Shown: positions 40,925 to 50,587 of the stretch, one piece after another
Layout of the letters: each line of letters starts with the position of its first letter
Numbering within the stretch: position 1 is the first letter of the stretch
Assembly (NCBI RefSeq): GCF_026262625.1
Contig: NZ_SHNN01000002.1
Coordinates: 682,001-746,000, forward strand
Reading direction: 5' to 3'
Source of the DNA: Candidatus Litorirhabdus singularis
Lineage (GTDB): Bacteria; Pseudomonadota; Gammaproteobacteria; Pseudomonadales; Halieaceae
Length of the DNA stretch: 64,000 nt
The notes under the pieces: generated by a model
What the model was told of the DNA's origin: nothing
Database searches by the model: none
Seen by the model: only the letters and a program-made list of their open reading frames with translations
Translations under genes and position numbers: made by a program

Positions 40925-42639
40925 CAGTGCCCATCTCTTCGATATACGGTAACCCCGCCAACAAGGGTTTCAACCACCTCCAGTTCGCGTACATCACCAT
41001 TAGTTTGCAATGGATCTCCGCTCAGCCACACCAGATCGGCCAGCTTACCGGGCTCCAATGAGCCGATGCGGTCCTCCTGAAACACCTGCCAGGCTGCATC
41101 GATAGTCATCGCACGCAGTGCGGCCTCAGGTGACACACGTTGTTCAGCGCCTATAACATTGCCGCCAGTTGAGATTCTGTTCACCGTACTCCAAAGCAAC
41201 TGCAGCGGCTGCATGGGCACCACAGGGGTATCAAGGTGCACGCTGTAGCGCAGGCCCAGCGACTGTGCTGAACGGGTCGGGCTCATTCGCGCCGCACGCT
41301 CAGGACCCATGAATATGTCCCGGTGCCGGTCACCCCAATAATAGGTATGCGCCGAGAAAAAACTAGGCGTAACGCCCAGTCTCTGCATCTTTTGCAATTG
41401 ATCTTCACGTGCCATTTGCGCGTGAATCAACACCAGGCGCGGGTCAGCTTCGGGACGCTTCTGTTGCGCCAGTTCAAAAGCATGCAGAATGTCATCTATT
41501 GAGCCATCACCGTTACCGTGAATTGCCAACTGATAGCCGGCCTCATGAAAGCGCGCCACAATCTCAACCAGTTGCTCGCGAGGAATGGTCGGATAGCCGC
41601 GGTAATTTGCGTCGCCTTTGTAAGGTTCATGATAGGGATGCCCCAGATACCCGGTGTAGCCTTGAATGCTGCCATCGGCGACAATTTTGACCGGCCCAAG
41701 GCGCAGCTTCTCACTCTCGAATTCAGACTTTACTACCGTACCAGCAAGTAAATCGGCGCCCAGCATGTCATAAAACGGAAACAGCACCAGGCGGGGAGCC
41801 AACATATTCAGTCGCGAGAGGGTTGCCAGACCGCTGGCCAGACCACTGTCCACTCCGCCACTCTGAGCCGTAGTCACTCCTTGTGCCGCATATTCCTCGC
41901 TGGCTGATAGCGCCATCTCTACAGCCTCGAGCATGCTGAAGTCCATGGCCTTCGCCATGGCTGGCATGTGCGCAGTCTCTTCCAACAGTCCGGCCGGCTC
42001 ACGCAGTCCAGGCTGACGCCGTATGACTCCACCAATAGGATCTTCGCTAGCCGCATCAATGCCAAGCTCTGCCAATGCCATACTATTGGCCACGCCCATG
42101 TGTCCAGAAACGTGAGCAATATAGATGGGACGGTCTGTGGCGACAGCATCAAGATCTTCCCGCGTCGGGTGCCGATGCTCAGCCAGCAAGGTGTCATCAT
42201 AGCCAATGCCCAGCAACCAACCGCTGCCAGGCCGTTCCTCTGCTTTTGCCCGCAGTGCAGCCTGTAAGCCGGCTATATCCTGCACCTGTCCAATCGGTGG
42301 ACTATTGAGGTCAGCTCCCAACACCGTCAGACCTGAGCCGGGGAAGTGCCCGTGGGCGTCAACAAATCCGGGCATCAGGGTTTGACCACCCAGATCAGTC
42401 ACCAGGCTGCGATCAGTTTTCAGCGCCAGAATTTGCTCGCTGCTGCCGAGGCGCTCTATCTCTTCGCCGCGCAACGAAACCGCTTCGTACACTGCGTTTT
42501 CGGCATTCATCGACAACACCTGCCCATTGATAAATAGCCGATGCTCGGGCGGGGCCACCGGGCGGGTACCCAGCCACAAGCTGGTTGCGACGCCAAGCAA
42601 CCCTACCAATACAATCGCCAAAATAAGTCTGAGGTTCAC
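40924..42639 (-). CDS. Membrane-anchored amidohydrolase, YtcJ-like
   Basis: 571-aa amidohydrolase-superfamily protein with one N-terminal membrane helix (residues about 4-25), so probably anchored facing the periplasm. Metal-site motifs are GFVDAHGHFPG (about 95), an acidic/Lys region, VLIHAQMA and HLDTPVVPM. The end LADLVWLSGDPL is typical of the family. YtcJ-like enzymes are metal-dependent hydrolases of uncertain substrate. The GTG start is preceded by GGAG at 12 bases. It follows two acyl-CoA dehydrogenase genes by 29 bp and overlaps the lipoprotein gene. Confidence 0.85.
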   Translation of the reverse strand: MNLRLILAIVLVGLLGVATSLWLGTRPVAPPEHRLFINGQVLSMNAENAVYEAVSLRGEEIERLGSSEQILALKTDRSLVTDLGGQTLMPGFVDAHGHFPGSGLTVLGADLNSPPIGQVQDIAGLQAALRAKAEERPGSGWLLGIGYDDTLLAEHRHPTREDLDAVATDRPIYIAHVSGHMGVANSMALAELGIDAASEDPIGGVIRRQPGLREPAGLLEETAHMPAMAKAMDFSMLEAVEMALSASEEYAAQGVTTAQSGGVDSGLASGLATLSRLNMLAPRLVLFPFYDMLGADLLAGTVVKSEFESEKLRLGPVKIVADGSIQGYTGYLGHPYHEPYKGDANYRGYPTIPREQLVEIVARFHEAGYQLAIHGNGDGSIDDILHAFELAQQKRPEADPRLVLIHAQMAREDQLQKMQRLGVTPSFFSAHTYYWGDRHRDIFMGPERAARMSPTRSAQSLGLRYSVHLDTPVVPMQPLQLLWSTVNRISTGGNVIGAEQRVSPEAALRAMTIDAAWQVFQEDRIGSLEPGKLADLVWLSGDPLQTNGDVRELEVVETLVGGVTVYRRDGH

Positions 42640-42668
42640 GTCATTACTACTCCAGTTCTGCCATCCAC

Positions 42669-43802
42669 TTATGCTGCGACTGGCCCGATCACCAGGTCTG
42701 CCAATTTAGCGCGATGATAGGCAGCGTCACCCCAAAGCATCTGATTATGCATTTGACGCTTGAAATAGAGATGGATATAGCATTCCCAGGTAAAACCAAT
42801 GCCACCGTGAAATTGCACCGAGCGGCTAGAAGCATAGGCCGCCATATCACTGGCCGACGCCTTGGCCATATGGGCGGTACGGGCAGCAGCTTCAGGCTCC
42901 GAGTCCAACGCGCAGGCTGCGTTGTAGACCAGTGACTTGGTCTGGTCAATCTCAAGCATCACGTTTACCAGCGGATGCTTAACCGCCTGAAAGAAGCCCA
43001 ACTCGCGATCGAACTGTTTGCGCACGCGAGCGTACTCTACGGTCGTTTGCAGCTGCCATTCAGCAGCGCCCACCATGTCGGCCGCTACCATGGTCCAGAG
43101 CGCAGGCATAGCTTGATGTAACGCCGCGCCGGCGTCTGTCGCAACCAGTTCAGCAGTAACCCCGTCGAAGCAAACGCGGGCCTGATCGCGCGTCAAATCG
43201 ACAATCGCATCGATCTCTAACGCAATACCCGTGGCATCCGCAGCGACCCAGTACAACTCTACCGCAGCGCCGTTACGCGCCTTCACCAGAAACTGGCTAA
43301 CTTTTTGCGCATCCTGAACATAATAGGCGGTACCACTTAGCTTGCCGTCTCGAACCTCGACATCAGTATCGGCGTATTCCCAGGAGCCGCGGCTATCAAT
43401 ACCGGCATAAGTCGCTGCTGCGCCGCCCGCTATCGCCTCCAGTGCCGCATCAGCAGCGGTCGAGTTGGCAGCGGCCAATATGTAACTGACATTGGCTGTC
43501 GCCAGCAATGGCGAGGGAAAAGCAGCGCGTCCGGACTCTTCACACAATGCCGCTACGGCGACTGCGCCCAAATCCATACCCCCTACCCGCTCCGGCACTG
43601 CCAGCATGGTCCACCCCAGATCAACCATTTGTTGCCACAGTTCGGGGGCCCACTGGGTCACCAGCGGTCGATGCGGATCGGGGTCCGCCGCTACCAGCGC
43701 ATGCAGTTTATCAACCGGCAGCGAATCCTGAAAAAACTTGCGCGCTGAGTCACGCAGCATCACCTGCTCTTCGCCAAAACCAAAATTTGTGGGTTGTGCC
43801 AT
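42669..43802 (-). CDS. Acyl-CoA dehydrogenase, second of a pair
   Basis: 377-aa flavoprotein of the acyl-CoA dehydrogenase family. N-terminal helices (DLGWTMLAVPERVGGMDLG) precede a beta domain that has diverged. The C-terminal helical domain has RKQFDRELGFFQAVKHPL and VQFHGGIGFTWECYIHLYFKR. The latter is typical of partners in paired FadE/ChsE-like enzymes that form heterotetramers. ATG 43802 has GAGGA nine bases upstream, better than the ATG three codons earlier. It is coded 29 bp after a related dehydrogenase. Substrate unknown; bulky or steroid-side-chain CoA esters are a guess from the pairing. Confidence 0.88.
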   Translation of the reverse strand: MAQPTNFGFGEEQVMLRDSARKFFQDSLPVDKLHALVAADPDPHRPLVTQWAPELWQQMVDLGWTMLAVPERVGGMDLGAVAVAALCEESGRAAFPSPLLATANVSYILAAANSTAADAALEAIAGGAAATYAGIDSRGSWEYADTDVEVRDGKLSGTAYYVQDAQKVSQFLVKARNGAAVELYWVAADATGIALEIDAIVDLTRDQARVCFDGVTAELVATDAGAALHQAMPALWTMVAADMVGAAEWQLQTTVEYARVRKQFDRELGFFQAVKHPLVNVMLEIDQTKSLVYNAACALDSEPEAAARTAHMAKASASDMAAYASSRSVQFHGGIGFTWECYIHLYFKRQMHNQMLWGDAAYHRAKLADLVIGPVAA

Positions 43803-43831
43803 TACCTTCATTCCTCGCTTGGATTGCTGTT

Positions 43832-45079
43832 CTACTTGGACTTGGGCAAGCCCAGCACGCGTTCGCCCAGTATATTTCGCTGGACTTCATTGGCACCGGC
43901 AGCAATCGTCATACCAAAAGAGTTCATATAGGCCATCGGCCAGCGACCACCGGCGGGGGCATTCGGGTCAGCCAAATAAAGTGAGCCCGCCGCGCCCTCG
44001 ATTTCGGTAGCCAGTTCCGCCACATCCTGCGTTATCTCGGTCATCAGGAGCTTGTTTTGCAGCGGTATTCGCATCGGGTGATCCTGCAGGCCCTGCACGC
44101 GAGCGCGCCGACTGCTCTGCTTGAAGCCCTCTTCGCGAATCATTTCCTGCATAATCCGGTCTCGAATCACAGCGTCATCCGCCGCGGTCTTACCGTTGCG
44201 AAAACTGGTTTTTGCCAAATCAACCAGGGCACTTGAACCGAACACACTGCCGCTTTCCTTGCCTGCGCTTTTACCACGCCCGCCGGAACGCGGCGTAACC
44301 AACTCACCCGCACCACGCTCATGTGCCAGTGTCGTCATAGCCACCTGCCAACCCTTGCCCACCTCATCCAAACGATACGCGTCATCGACTTCCAGGTTGT
44401 CAAATATAACTTCATTAAACCCGGTCTCGCCGGTAATTTTAATCAGGGGCCGTACGGTAATTGACTTGCCCAACTCAGAACGTATGGGCACCACAAAGTA
44501 AGACAATCCATCATACTTGTGTGATTTATCAGTCCGCAGCAGCAGAATCATCCACTCCGCGAAATGCGCCAATGACGTCCACACTTTGTGGCCATTGATG
44601 ATCCACTTGTCACCCTTGCGCTCGGCAAACGTCTGCACGCTAGCCAGATCAGAACCCGCACCGGGTTCGCTGAAACCCTGACACCAGATGTCCTCGCCAG
44701 ACAGCAAGCGGGGTAACAGTTCGCGTTTCTTATCCTCACGGGCGTGAAAAAACACTGTGGGAGCGGCCATACCCAGCCCAATCACATTCGGGAAGAACGG
44801 GGTTCTCACCGCTGCTATCTCAGCGTTGGCCACGCGTTGACAATCGTTGCGTCCACCACCCCCGCAGTCGACGGGATAGTCGCAACCGACCAGCCCGGCA
44901 TCATAGGCTTTTTTCTGCCAGTCTTGCAGGTAATGCAGTTGTGGCTCGGTCATAATTTCAAGCGGTGAAAGCGGCAGCCGCACCGGCGGTTCAGGCGGCA
45001 GGTTATCCTGCAGCCAGTCACGGCAGTACTGACGAAACTCTGCTTGTTCAGGGGTATCCTTACGCGCGGCATCGGACAT
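43832..45079 (-). CDS. Acyl-CoA dehydrogenase, first of a pair
   Basis: 415 aa. It has the classic middle-domain motif CQGFSEPGAGSDLASVQTFAERKGDKWIINGHKVWTS (shown in part: EPGAGSDLAS; WIINGHKVWTS). The C-terminal end is AAGANEVQRNILGERVLGLPK. It oxidises an acyl-CoA at C2-C3 with FAD. GGAGGAG eight bases before ATG 45079 fixes the start. It is the first structural gene after the TetR regulator, 49 bp away, and is followed by the second dehydrogenase. Confidence 0.92.
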   Translation of the reverse strand: MSDAARKDTPEQAEFRQYCRDWLQDNLPPEPPVRLPLSPLEIMTEPQLHYLQDWQKKAYDAGLVGCDYPVDCGGGGRNDCQRVANAEIAAVRTPFFPNVIGLGMAAPTVFFHAREDKKRELLPRLLSGEDIWCQGFSEPGAGSDLASVQTFAERKGDKWIINGHKVWTSLAHFAEWMILLLRTDKSHKYDGLSYFVVPIRSELGKSITVRPLIKITGETGFNEVIFDNLEVDDAYRLDEVGKGWQVAMTTLAHERGAGELVTPRSGGRGKSAGKESGSVFGSSALVDLAKTSFRNGKTAADDAVIRDRIMQEMIREEGFKQSSRRARVQGLQDHPMRIPLQNKLLMTEITQDVAELATEIEGAAGSLYLADPNAPAGGRWPMAYMNSFGMTIAAGANEVQRNILGERVLGLPKSK

Positions 45080-45128
45080 GGTCAATGCTCCTCCAGTCTG
45101 GCGGATTAAATGTTCTTAAATGAGTGGA

Positions 45129-45797
45129 CTAGGTTAAGTTAAGGCCTTTGCGTTCCAGCGCTCCCTTCAAGTAGAGGGAAAGTGCGCTGGCACCTTCGCG
45201 CAGCACCAGCTCTGCATCGCTGCGATCATCTTCTATTGCCATCTGTACTGTCGCAAAACCCAGCTCGATAGCAACCCGCGCTCGTTGCACGCTATTAGCG
45301 TCCATAGCGACGTTGAACTGAGCGGCCCAAACTTTGGCAAAGGTCTCAGCGACCAGCCAGTGGTTATCCTGACGCACCTGTTGCAACGGCGCAATCGCCT
45401 GTAAGGCATGCATGATCTGAACACCACCGGTCATATTGACCGTGACCTCATAACACCCTGCCAATACATCGTATATATTATCAACAATACTCTGCGGTTC
45501 TACACCCACCACATTTTGATCGTTCCATTCCACAAACGCCTGATTTTGCAGCTCCAGCAGGCGCCCGCCCATAGCGTTAAGCACTGAATATTTATTAGGG
45601 AAATAGCGATACAGTGCAGGCACCGTGATGCCCGCGCGCTCGGCAATAAGGTTGGTCGATATCCGCTCCAAACCCAGTTCTACCAGCAACTCCGCGGCAG
45701 CATCAAGAATACCTTCGTAGGTACGTATAGCGCGTTTTTGCTGGGGTCGATGTTTCTCAACCAGATCGACGCTTTGTTGTTGTTCTTCTATATTCAT
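45129..45797 (-). CDS. TetR family regulator
   Basis: 222 aa. The helix-turn-helix is at about residues 25-75 (LERISTNLIAERAGITVPALYRYFPNKYSVL). The C-terminal ligand domain has no recognised subfamily. It heads a minus-strand run TetR-dehydrogenase-dehydrogenase-amidohydrolase-lipoprotein, so it probably controls that operon, perhaps through an acyl-CoA ligand as FadR-like TetR proteins do. It diverges from the first DUF3604 gene across 146 bp. Confidence 0.87.
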   Translation of the reverse strand: MNIEEQQQSVDLVEKHRPQQKRAIRTYEGILDAAAELLVELGLERISTNLIAERAGITVPALYRYFPNKYSVLNAMGGRLLELQNQAFVEWNDQNVVGVEPQSIVDNIYDVLAGCYEVTVNMTGGVQIMHALQAIAPLQQVRQDNHWLVAETFAKVWAAQFNVAMDANSVQRARVAIELGFATVQMAIEDDRSDAELVLREGASALSLYLKGALERKGLNLT

Positions 45798-45943
45798 CTA
45801 GAGACTCCTGTCCACTTCGGAGTGTGCTGAGATTTTGTGTTTATAGCAAGGATTTGGACAATCTAATGCGCTACCCACAGGCGCTCAACATATCATATCT
45901 ATCCGGCTTATACTTAAGGCCAAGCCTACTGCGGGAGCAGCCC

Positions 45944-47983
45944 ATGAAAGCATCGATGCTCGCTAAATCAGCTGCCACTTTGTCGTGCAAGGGGGTTCTA
46001 TCGCTGGCTCTTTACGCCCTGCTGCTCAGCTATCCTGCAGCAGGCTTTGAACGCACCGAGGATAGGCTACCCTGCGCTCATCGCAGTGAAACCAAGATGG
46101 CCCTTTTTGGCGACTTGCATGTACACACCAGCTATTCCTTCGATTCCTATATTTCGAGCCAGCGCAACACACCCTGGGACGCCTACCGCTACGCCAAGGG
46201 AGAGGCCATAACACTGTCTGACGCTGATGGGGAGCAGACCTTGCAAGCACAACTGCAAAGGCCATTGGATTTTACCGGTATCACAGACCATGCTGAGTTT
46301 CTGGGCCCCATTAACATCTGCACAACCGACTCCAGTGCTGCGGGCTATTGGTTTCCGTACTGTGTGCTGACACGCAGTAATATCTACGTTCTACAGTTAC
46401 TGGCGGCCAATTACTGGGCCTCTCTAGGAGTCCTTTCGGAGACCAACGACGGCGATCGCGAGGCCAGCTTTGTCTGCCAAATGTCCGACTGTGACGGTGC
46501 GCACAATGCCACCTGGCAGCTCATTCAGCAGGCCGCCGAGGAGCACTATGATCGCAGCAGCGACTGCAGTTTCACAACTTTTGTCGCCTACGAGTACACC
46601 GATGCACCCGGTGGCAAAAACTTGCACCGCAACGTCGTGTTTCGCAATGAAAACGTCACCGCCACTGCAATCTCGACCTACGACACTGGTAGCCGCAATG
46701 TACCCGAACTATGGAGCCGTCTGCGCGCGGAGTGTCTGGATGATGACGTAAACTGCGATGTTATGGCTATCCCTCACAACTCAAACCTATCCGGCGGGCT
46801 AATGTTTCCTGACCCCGCCAGCGAACAAGAGGCGCGTGATCGCCTGCGCCTTGAGCCTCTGTTCGAATTGATACAGCACAAAGCCGCCTCTGAGTGCCGG
46901 TTCGATCGATTACTGGGCCGGGGTCTGGCCACCGAGGACGAGCTGTGTGATTTTGAGCAGGCCAAGAGTGACAACCTGACCATGCTGGCCACGGTGTTCG
47001 GTAAAGTCCGCACGGCCAGCGCAGCCCCGGTAGGACTGGATGACTTTGGGCGTCGCAACATGGTCCGCAACGCGCTCAAGGACGGCTTGGCACTCGAGCA
47101 ATCAAGCGGCATCAACCCCTTTCAAATGGGATTTATCGGCAGTACCGATACGCATAGCGCGACACCGGGCGGTGCGGAGGAGAACAACTACGTAGGCCAT
47201 CTGGGCCGGCGCGACGCGGGATATCGCAACATTCAGGATCACTTTTTTGATAATCCCGGTGGCCTGGCGGTGGTCTGGGCGGAGGAAAACTCCCGCGATG
47301 CCATTTTCGATTCTATGCGCGAGCGCGAGACCTACGCTACCAGCGGCACCCGCCCTATCGTAAGGTTTTTCGCCGGAGATGAAATTGCAGTCGATGCCTG
47401 CGCCCAGCCGGACATGATTGCGCAAGCTTACCGTGATGGAGTCGCCATGGGGGGACGCCTTGAACAACCGGCCTCACCCCGTTTTCTGATCAGCGCCAGC
47501 AAGGACCCTGGCAGTCCCGGCAATCCTGGCAACGACTTGCAGAGAATTCAGATTATTAAGGGCTGGGTCGATACTGGCGGCACGACGCACGAACACGTCT
47601 TTGATGTCGCCGGCAATGCCAATAATGGAGCCAGCGTGAACCCTGCCAACTGTGAGCCAGTGGGTAGCGGTCATGAGCAACTGTGCCGGGTCTGGCAAGA
47701 TCCGCAGTTCAATGCTACGGAGTCAGCATTTTACTATGCCCGCGTACTGGAAAACCCCAGTTGTCGCTGGAGCACATTGCAGTGTCAGGCGGCAGGCGTC
47801 AATCCGTTTGCAGCTGACTGCCAGACTCAGGCCGACGCGCGCACTGCTGAACAGCGCGATGCCGGTGCAATTGGGGATGTTTATAGCAAATGTTGTCTGG
47901 ACCCTGCGCAGGAACCCTTCTATTCTCCTGTGCTGCAAGAGCGTGCCTGGACCTCCCCCATTTGGACCAGCGCCGCACACTGA
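45944..47983 (+). CDS. Exported DUF3604 (PHP-like) protein 1
   Basis: 679 aa. A signal peptide (about residues 1-33) is followed by a PHP-type metal-hydrolase core: FGDLHVHTSYSFD (first His pair), FTGITDHAEFLG, VAYEYTD, MAIPHNSNLS, and the late GFIGSTDTHSATPG. Ser/Cys-rich periplasmic features and the closing QERAWTSPIW are shared with the second DUF3604 protein in this window. GGGAG six bases before ATG 45944 sets the start; upstream in-frame ATGs lack such a site. No reaction is established for DUF3604. A methyltransferase gene follows after 26 bp. Confidence 0.88.
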   Translation: MKASMLAKSAATLSCKGVLSLALYALLLSYPAAGFERTEDRLPCAHRSETKMALFGDLHVHTSYSFDSYISSQRNTPWDAYRYAKGEAITLSDADGEQTLQAQLQRPLDFTGITDHAEFLGPINICTTDSSAAGYWFPYCVLTRSNIYVLQLLAANYWASLGVLSETNDGDREASFVCQMSDCDGAHNATWQLIQQAAEEHYDRSSDCSFTTFVAYEYTDAPGGKNLHRNVVFRNENVTATAISTYDTGSRNVPELWSRLRAECLDDDVNCDVMAIPHNSNLSGGLMFPDPASEQEARDRLRLEPLFELIQHKAASECRFDRLLGRGLATEDELCDFEQAKSDNLTMLATVFGKVRTASAAPVGLDDFGRRNMVRNALKDGLALEQSSGINPFQMGFIGSTDTHSATPGGAEENNYVGHLGRRDAGYRNIQDHFFDNPGGLAVVWAEENSRDAIFDSMRERETYATSGTRPIVRFFAGDEIAVDACAQPDMIAQAYRDGVAMGGRLEQPASPRFLISASKDPGSPGNPGNDLQRIQIIKGWVDTGGTTHEHVFDVAGNANNGASVNPANCEPVGSGHEQLCRVWQDPQFNATESAFYYARVLENPSCRWSTLQCQAAGVNPFAADCQTQADARTAEQRDAGAIGDVYSKCCLDPAQEPFYSPVLQERAWTSPIWTSAAH

Positions 47984-48009
47984 TCAGTCCCCGCACAGGA
48001 ATTTACGCT

Positions 48010-48636
48010 ATGCCATCTTCACCCGCTGCCCGCCGCGAATACCGCTTTCACGGGGTGCGCATGCTGACCTCCGCGCATCCAGCAATACGCGCGGTCAGAC
48101 GCACCGATGCGAGCCCTTCTATTCACGGTAACAAACTCTGGCGGTCGAGCTTTCTGCTCATCGATTACCTGCACAAGAACCCCCCACCACACTGCGACAC
48201 GGTCATGGACGTTGGCTGTGGCTGGGGCATGTCGGGAATTTATTGCGCTCAGCGCCTGGGCGCAGCCGTCACCTCCGTCGACGCCGACGGCGATGTTTTC
48301 CCCTATCTAAACGCCAACGCCGCTGCCAATGGGGTCGAAGTCACCACCTTGCAGTCACGCTTCGAGAAGATCACTAGTCGTCAACTGGAATCTGTTGATC
48401 TGTTGGTCGCGGCCGATATTTGCTTCTGGGACGAGTTGGCAAACCCGGTCTACAACTTGATCAATCGCGCAGTAAACGCAGGGGTAAAGAAAATTGTTAT
48501 TGCAGATCCAGAGCGCTCGCCGTTTCTGGATGTTGCACAACGCTGTCAGGAAAAACACTGCGCAGAGCTGATTGATTGGCAAACACGGCAACCGGTACAA
48601 GCTCGCGGCGCCTTACTTATTATTGAAAACGCCTAA
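48010..48636 (+). CDS. Class I SAM-dependent methyltransferase
   Basis: 208 aa. SAM motif I is VMDVGCGWGMSGIYCAQ (about residues 63-79), followed by VTSVDADG, then LLVAADICFWDEL. The layout resembles the METTL21/ETFB-lysine or nicotinamide N-methyltransferase-like group, which mostly act on protein lysines, but the target here is unknown. ATG 48010 has AGGA nine bases upstream; the frame open before it overlaps the DUF3604 gene. It converges on the TPR protein gene with a 12-bp gap. Confidence 0.82.
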   Translation: MPSSPAARREYRFHGVRMLTSAHPAIRAVRRTDASPSIHGNKLWRSSFLLIDYLHKNPPPHCDTVMDVGCGWGMSGIYCAQRLGAAVTSVDADGDVFPYLNANAAANGVEVTTLQSRFEKITSRQLESVDLLVAADICFWDELANPVYNLINRAVNAGVKKIVIADPERSPFLDVAQRCQEKHCAELIDWQTRQPVQARGALLIIENA

Positions 48637-48648
48637 GTTTGAACCCAT

Positions 48649-49941
48649 CTAGTCCTCCTGTATTCGGTAGCTGCGCTGCAGCCCCTGCAGAGGCACAGGC
48701 TTACCGGCTTCCAGGCGCGGTCGGTACAGCGCCCCGCGCAACCACCGTCGCAGCCGATTGGCTCCCGGCAGTTCTACATCAGCGTTTGCAACATCAGCGG
48801 CGGTTACCCTGCCGTTAGCCGCGATATCAAGTTGCACATTGACATCGACCGCGCCGGAAGAGCCCCGCGGCGAAACATCAGGTCGATAGAACCAGGGTTT
48901 GCTAGGCAACTCGACCGGAGGCATGGCGTTACTGCCGATAGGCCCAGACAGCTCCCAGGCACGCTGGTAGTGCTCCAACGCACGCTGATGGCGATCGTTC
49001 CAGATATGCCAATCTCCCAGCTGCAGCAGTATCTGCACCTGGGCATCCGCTGCCGGTTGTGGGCGCCGCGCTAACCAATCGAGTGACTCTTGCAACAATG
49101 CCAGACCGCGTTGATAACCCATATCGCGCAGCAGTTTAAGCTGACGATCCTCCGAGCTTAGCTGATCCTGCAAGGGGTCGTTAGCATAGCCGCGACCGTA
49201 ATTATTGGCGAAGTCGAGCTCCGGGCCAAACTCGGCCTGACTCACGGCATACAAAAACCCTAACTGCGCATAAGTTAGCTGCAGCACGTTGTCGACGTCG
49301 GGGTCACGCTCCAGCAGCACTGCACGGCGTTGCTCATCAAGCTCGCGATATAGGTGAAAAACCCGCTTACGCAATTCTGAAGTATTCTCCAGCCATAACT
49401 TGAGAACCCAGTCCGCATAGGCGGCCTGCTCGACAATCGCTGGCCCAGAGCCTGCAGGCCAGTTGCGGCGTGCCAAAAAATTGCGATAGTGCCAGGCATC
49501 ATCAGCGGCTTCAGTGTCGCCGCTCAATAGATACCACTCGGTCAATTTCTTGACGACTGGCATTTGGCCGGCGTCGTGCAAGCCTTCATTGATACGCATA
49601 ACATGCAAGCCTCGGCGAGCACCCTTGATAGCACCCTCATAGTCCCCACGATCAGCCAGATAGTAGGCTTCTGCCAGTAGTGTTTCTCCCAGGCCCGCTC
49701 CATAGGCGCCACCCTCTAGCTCAGCCTGCTCTGCAGCCATTCGAAAAGCCTGTGCCTCGGGCGCGCTGCGCAGCAGGCGCTGCTCCATCTCGGGCGCTGC
49801 AATCAATGCACTGTCGTAATAGTTGAGTCCGTAGGGAGTTGGCGGCTCATCAGCGTCACCCCGATACGCCTGCGCCGCAGGGGCAAACGCCTGAGCAAGC
49901 AGCAGGGGAATAGCTAAAATCAGATTAGGAAACGGGAACAC
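48649..49941 (-). CDS. Exported TPR protein with TonB-C-like domain
   Basis: 430 aa with a signal peptide (about residues 1-25). The middle is helical, with TPR-like pairs (LGETLLAEAYYLADRGDYEGAIKGARRGL near 82-110, and QILLQLGDWHIWNDRHQRALEHYQRAWEL near 305-333). The C-terminal ~75 residues (VDVNVQLDIAANGRVTAADV... GALYRPRLEAGKPVPLQG) have the strand pattern of a TonB C-terminal or energy-transducer-like domain. No family was recognised by name. It is the last gene of a four-gene minus-strand run with TetR, the metallo-beta-lactamase-fold protein and DUF3604 protein 2. Confidence 0.7.
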   Translation of the reverse strand: MFPFPNLILAIPLLLAQAFAPAAQAYRGDADEPPTPYGLNYYDSALIAAPEMEQRLLRSAPEAQAFRMAAEQAELEGGAYGAGLGETLLAEAYYLADRGDYEGAIKGARRGLHVMRINEGLHDAGQMPVVKKLTEWYLLSGDTEAADDAWHYRNFLARRNWPAGSGPAIVEQAAYADWVLKLWLENTSELRKRVFHLYRELDEQRRAVLLERDPDVDNVLQLTYAQLGFLYAVSQAEFGPELDFANNYGRGYANDPLQDQLSSEDRQLKLLRDMGYQRGLALLQESLDWLARRPQPAADAQVQILLQLGDWHIWNDRHQRALEHYQRAWELSGPIGSNAMPPVELPSKPWFYRPDVSPRGSSGAVDVNVQLDIAANGRVTAADVANADVELPGANRLRRWLRGALYRPRLEAGKPVPLQGLQRSYRIQED

Positions 49942-49960
49942 AGTCGCACTGTGGCACAGC

Positions 49961-50587
49961 CTAGCCCGAAAAATCCAGCACCGCCGCGAAAGCGGCGACC
50001 AATTGCTCAGCTACCAGCTGATGGTAAGCCGCATCGAAACCTTCAATGCGCACTTTGGCGGCGTACGCACCCAGACTATTGAAGGCCATTAGCACCGCGA
50101 AACCCAAGCGTAATTCCCTAACGGCAGGCGACAGATGTGTAAGCGCAATCGCGAACAGTTGCTGCTGCCGGTTGAGCAGAGGAGAGTCCTCACGATCCAA
50201 CCCCCGAGCGCCTAGCTGAGAGTGATTCATCAGTTGCGCCAGAAACTGTAGGTAGTCAACACCCCCGTCACTATCACCCACCTGTTCCAGCAGCGGTAGG
50301 ATCAGCACACGTGCCAACTCCTCCATGCGCGGCTCTGCCCCAAGCGATGAAAGCAGTTGCCCGCGGTGTAACTCCACCCGCGGTCGATGCTTGTCGAAGA
50401 TAGCCTGCAACAGCCCCTCGCGCCCGCCAAAATGGTAGTGCAGCGCAGTGGCATTGCGCTGGCCAGCGGCACGATTAATCTCCGCCAAAGACACGCCGTC
50501 AAGTCCCCGCTCAGCAAACAGCTGTGTGGCCGCCGAGACCAGTAGCGCTCTGGTCTGCTCACTACTGCGCGCAGCTTCAGCCACCAC
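49961..50587 (-). CDS. TetR family regulator
   Basis: 208 aa. The helix-turn-helix is at about residues 10-58 (LDGVSLAEINRAAGQRNATALHYHFGGREGLL), with the NATALHYHFG form common in a marine/actinobacterial subgroup. The GTG start (50587; a second GTG follows at once) overlaps the preceding metallo-beta-lactamase-fold gene by 11 bp, so it is co-expressed with it. Likely role is control of the DUF3604-2 operon. Confidence 0.85.
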   Translation of the reverse strand: MVAEAARSSEQTRALLVSAATQLFAERGLDGVSLAEINRAAGQRNATALHYHFGGREGLLQAIFDKHRPRVELHRGQLLSSLGAEPRMEELARVLILPLLEQVGDSDGGVDYLQFLAQLMNHSQLGARGLDREDSPLLNRQQQLFAIALTHLSPAVRELRLGFAVLMAFNSLGAYAAKVRIEGFDAAYHQLVAEQLVAAFAAVLDFSG

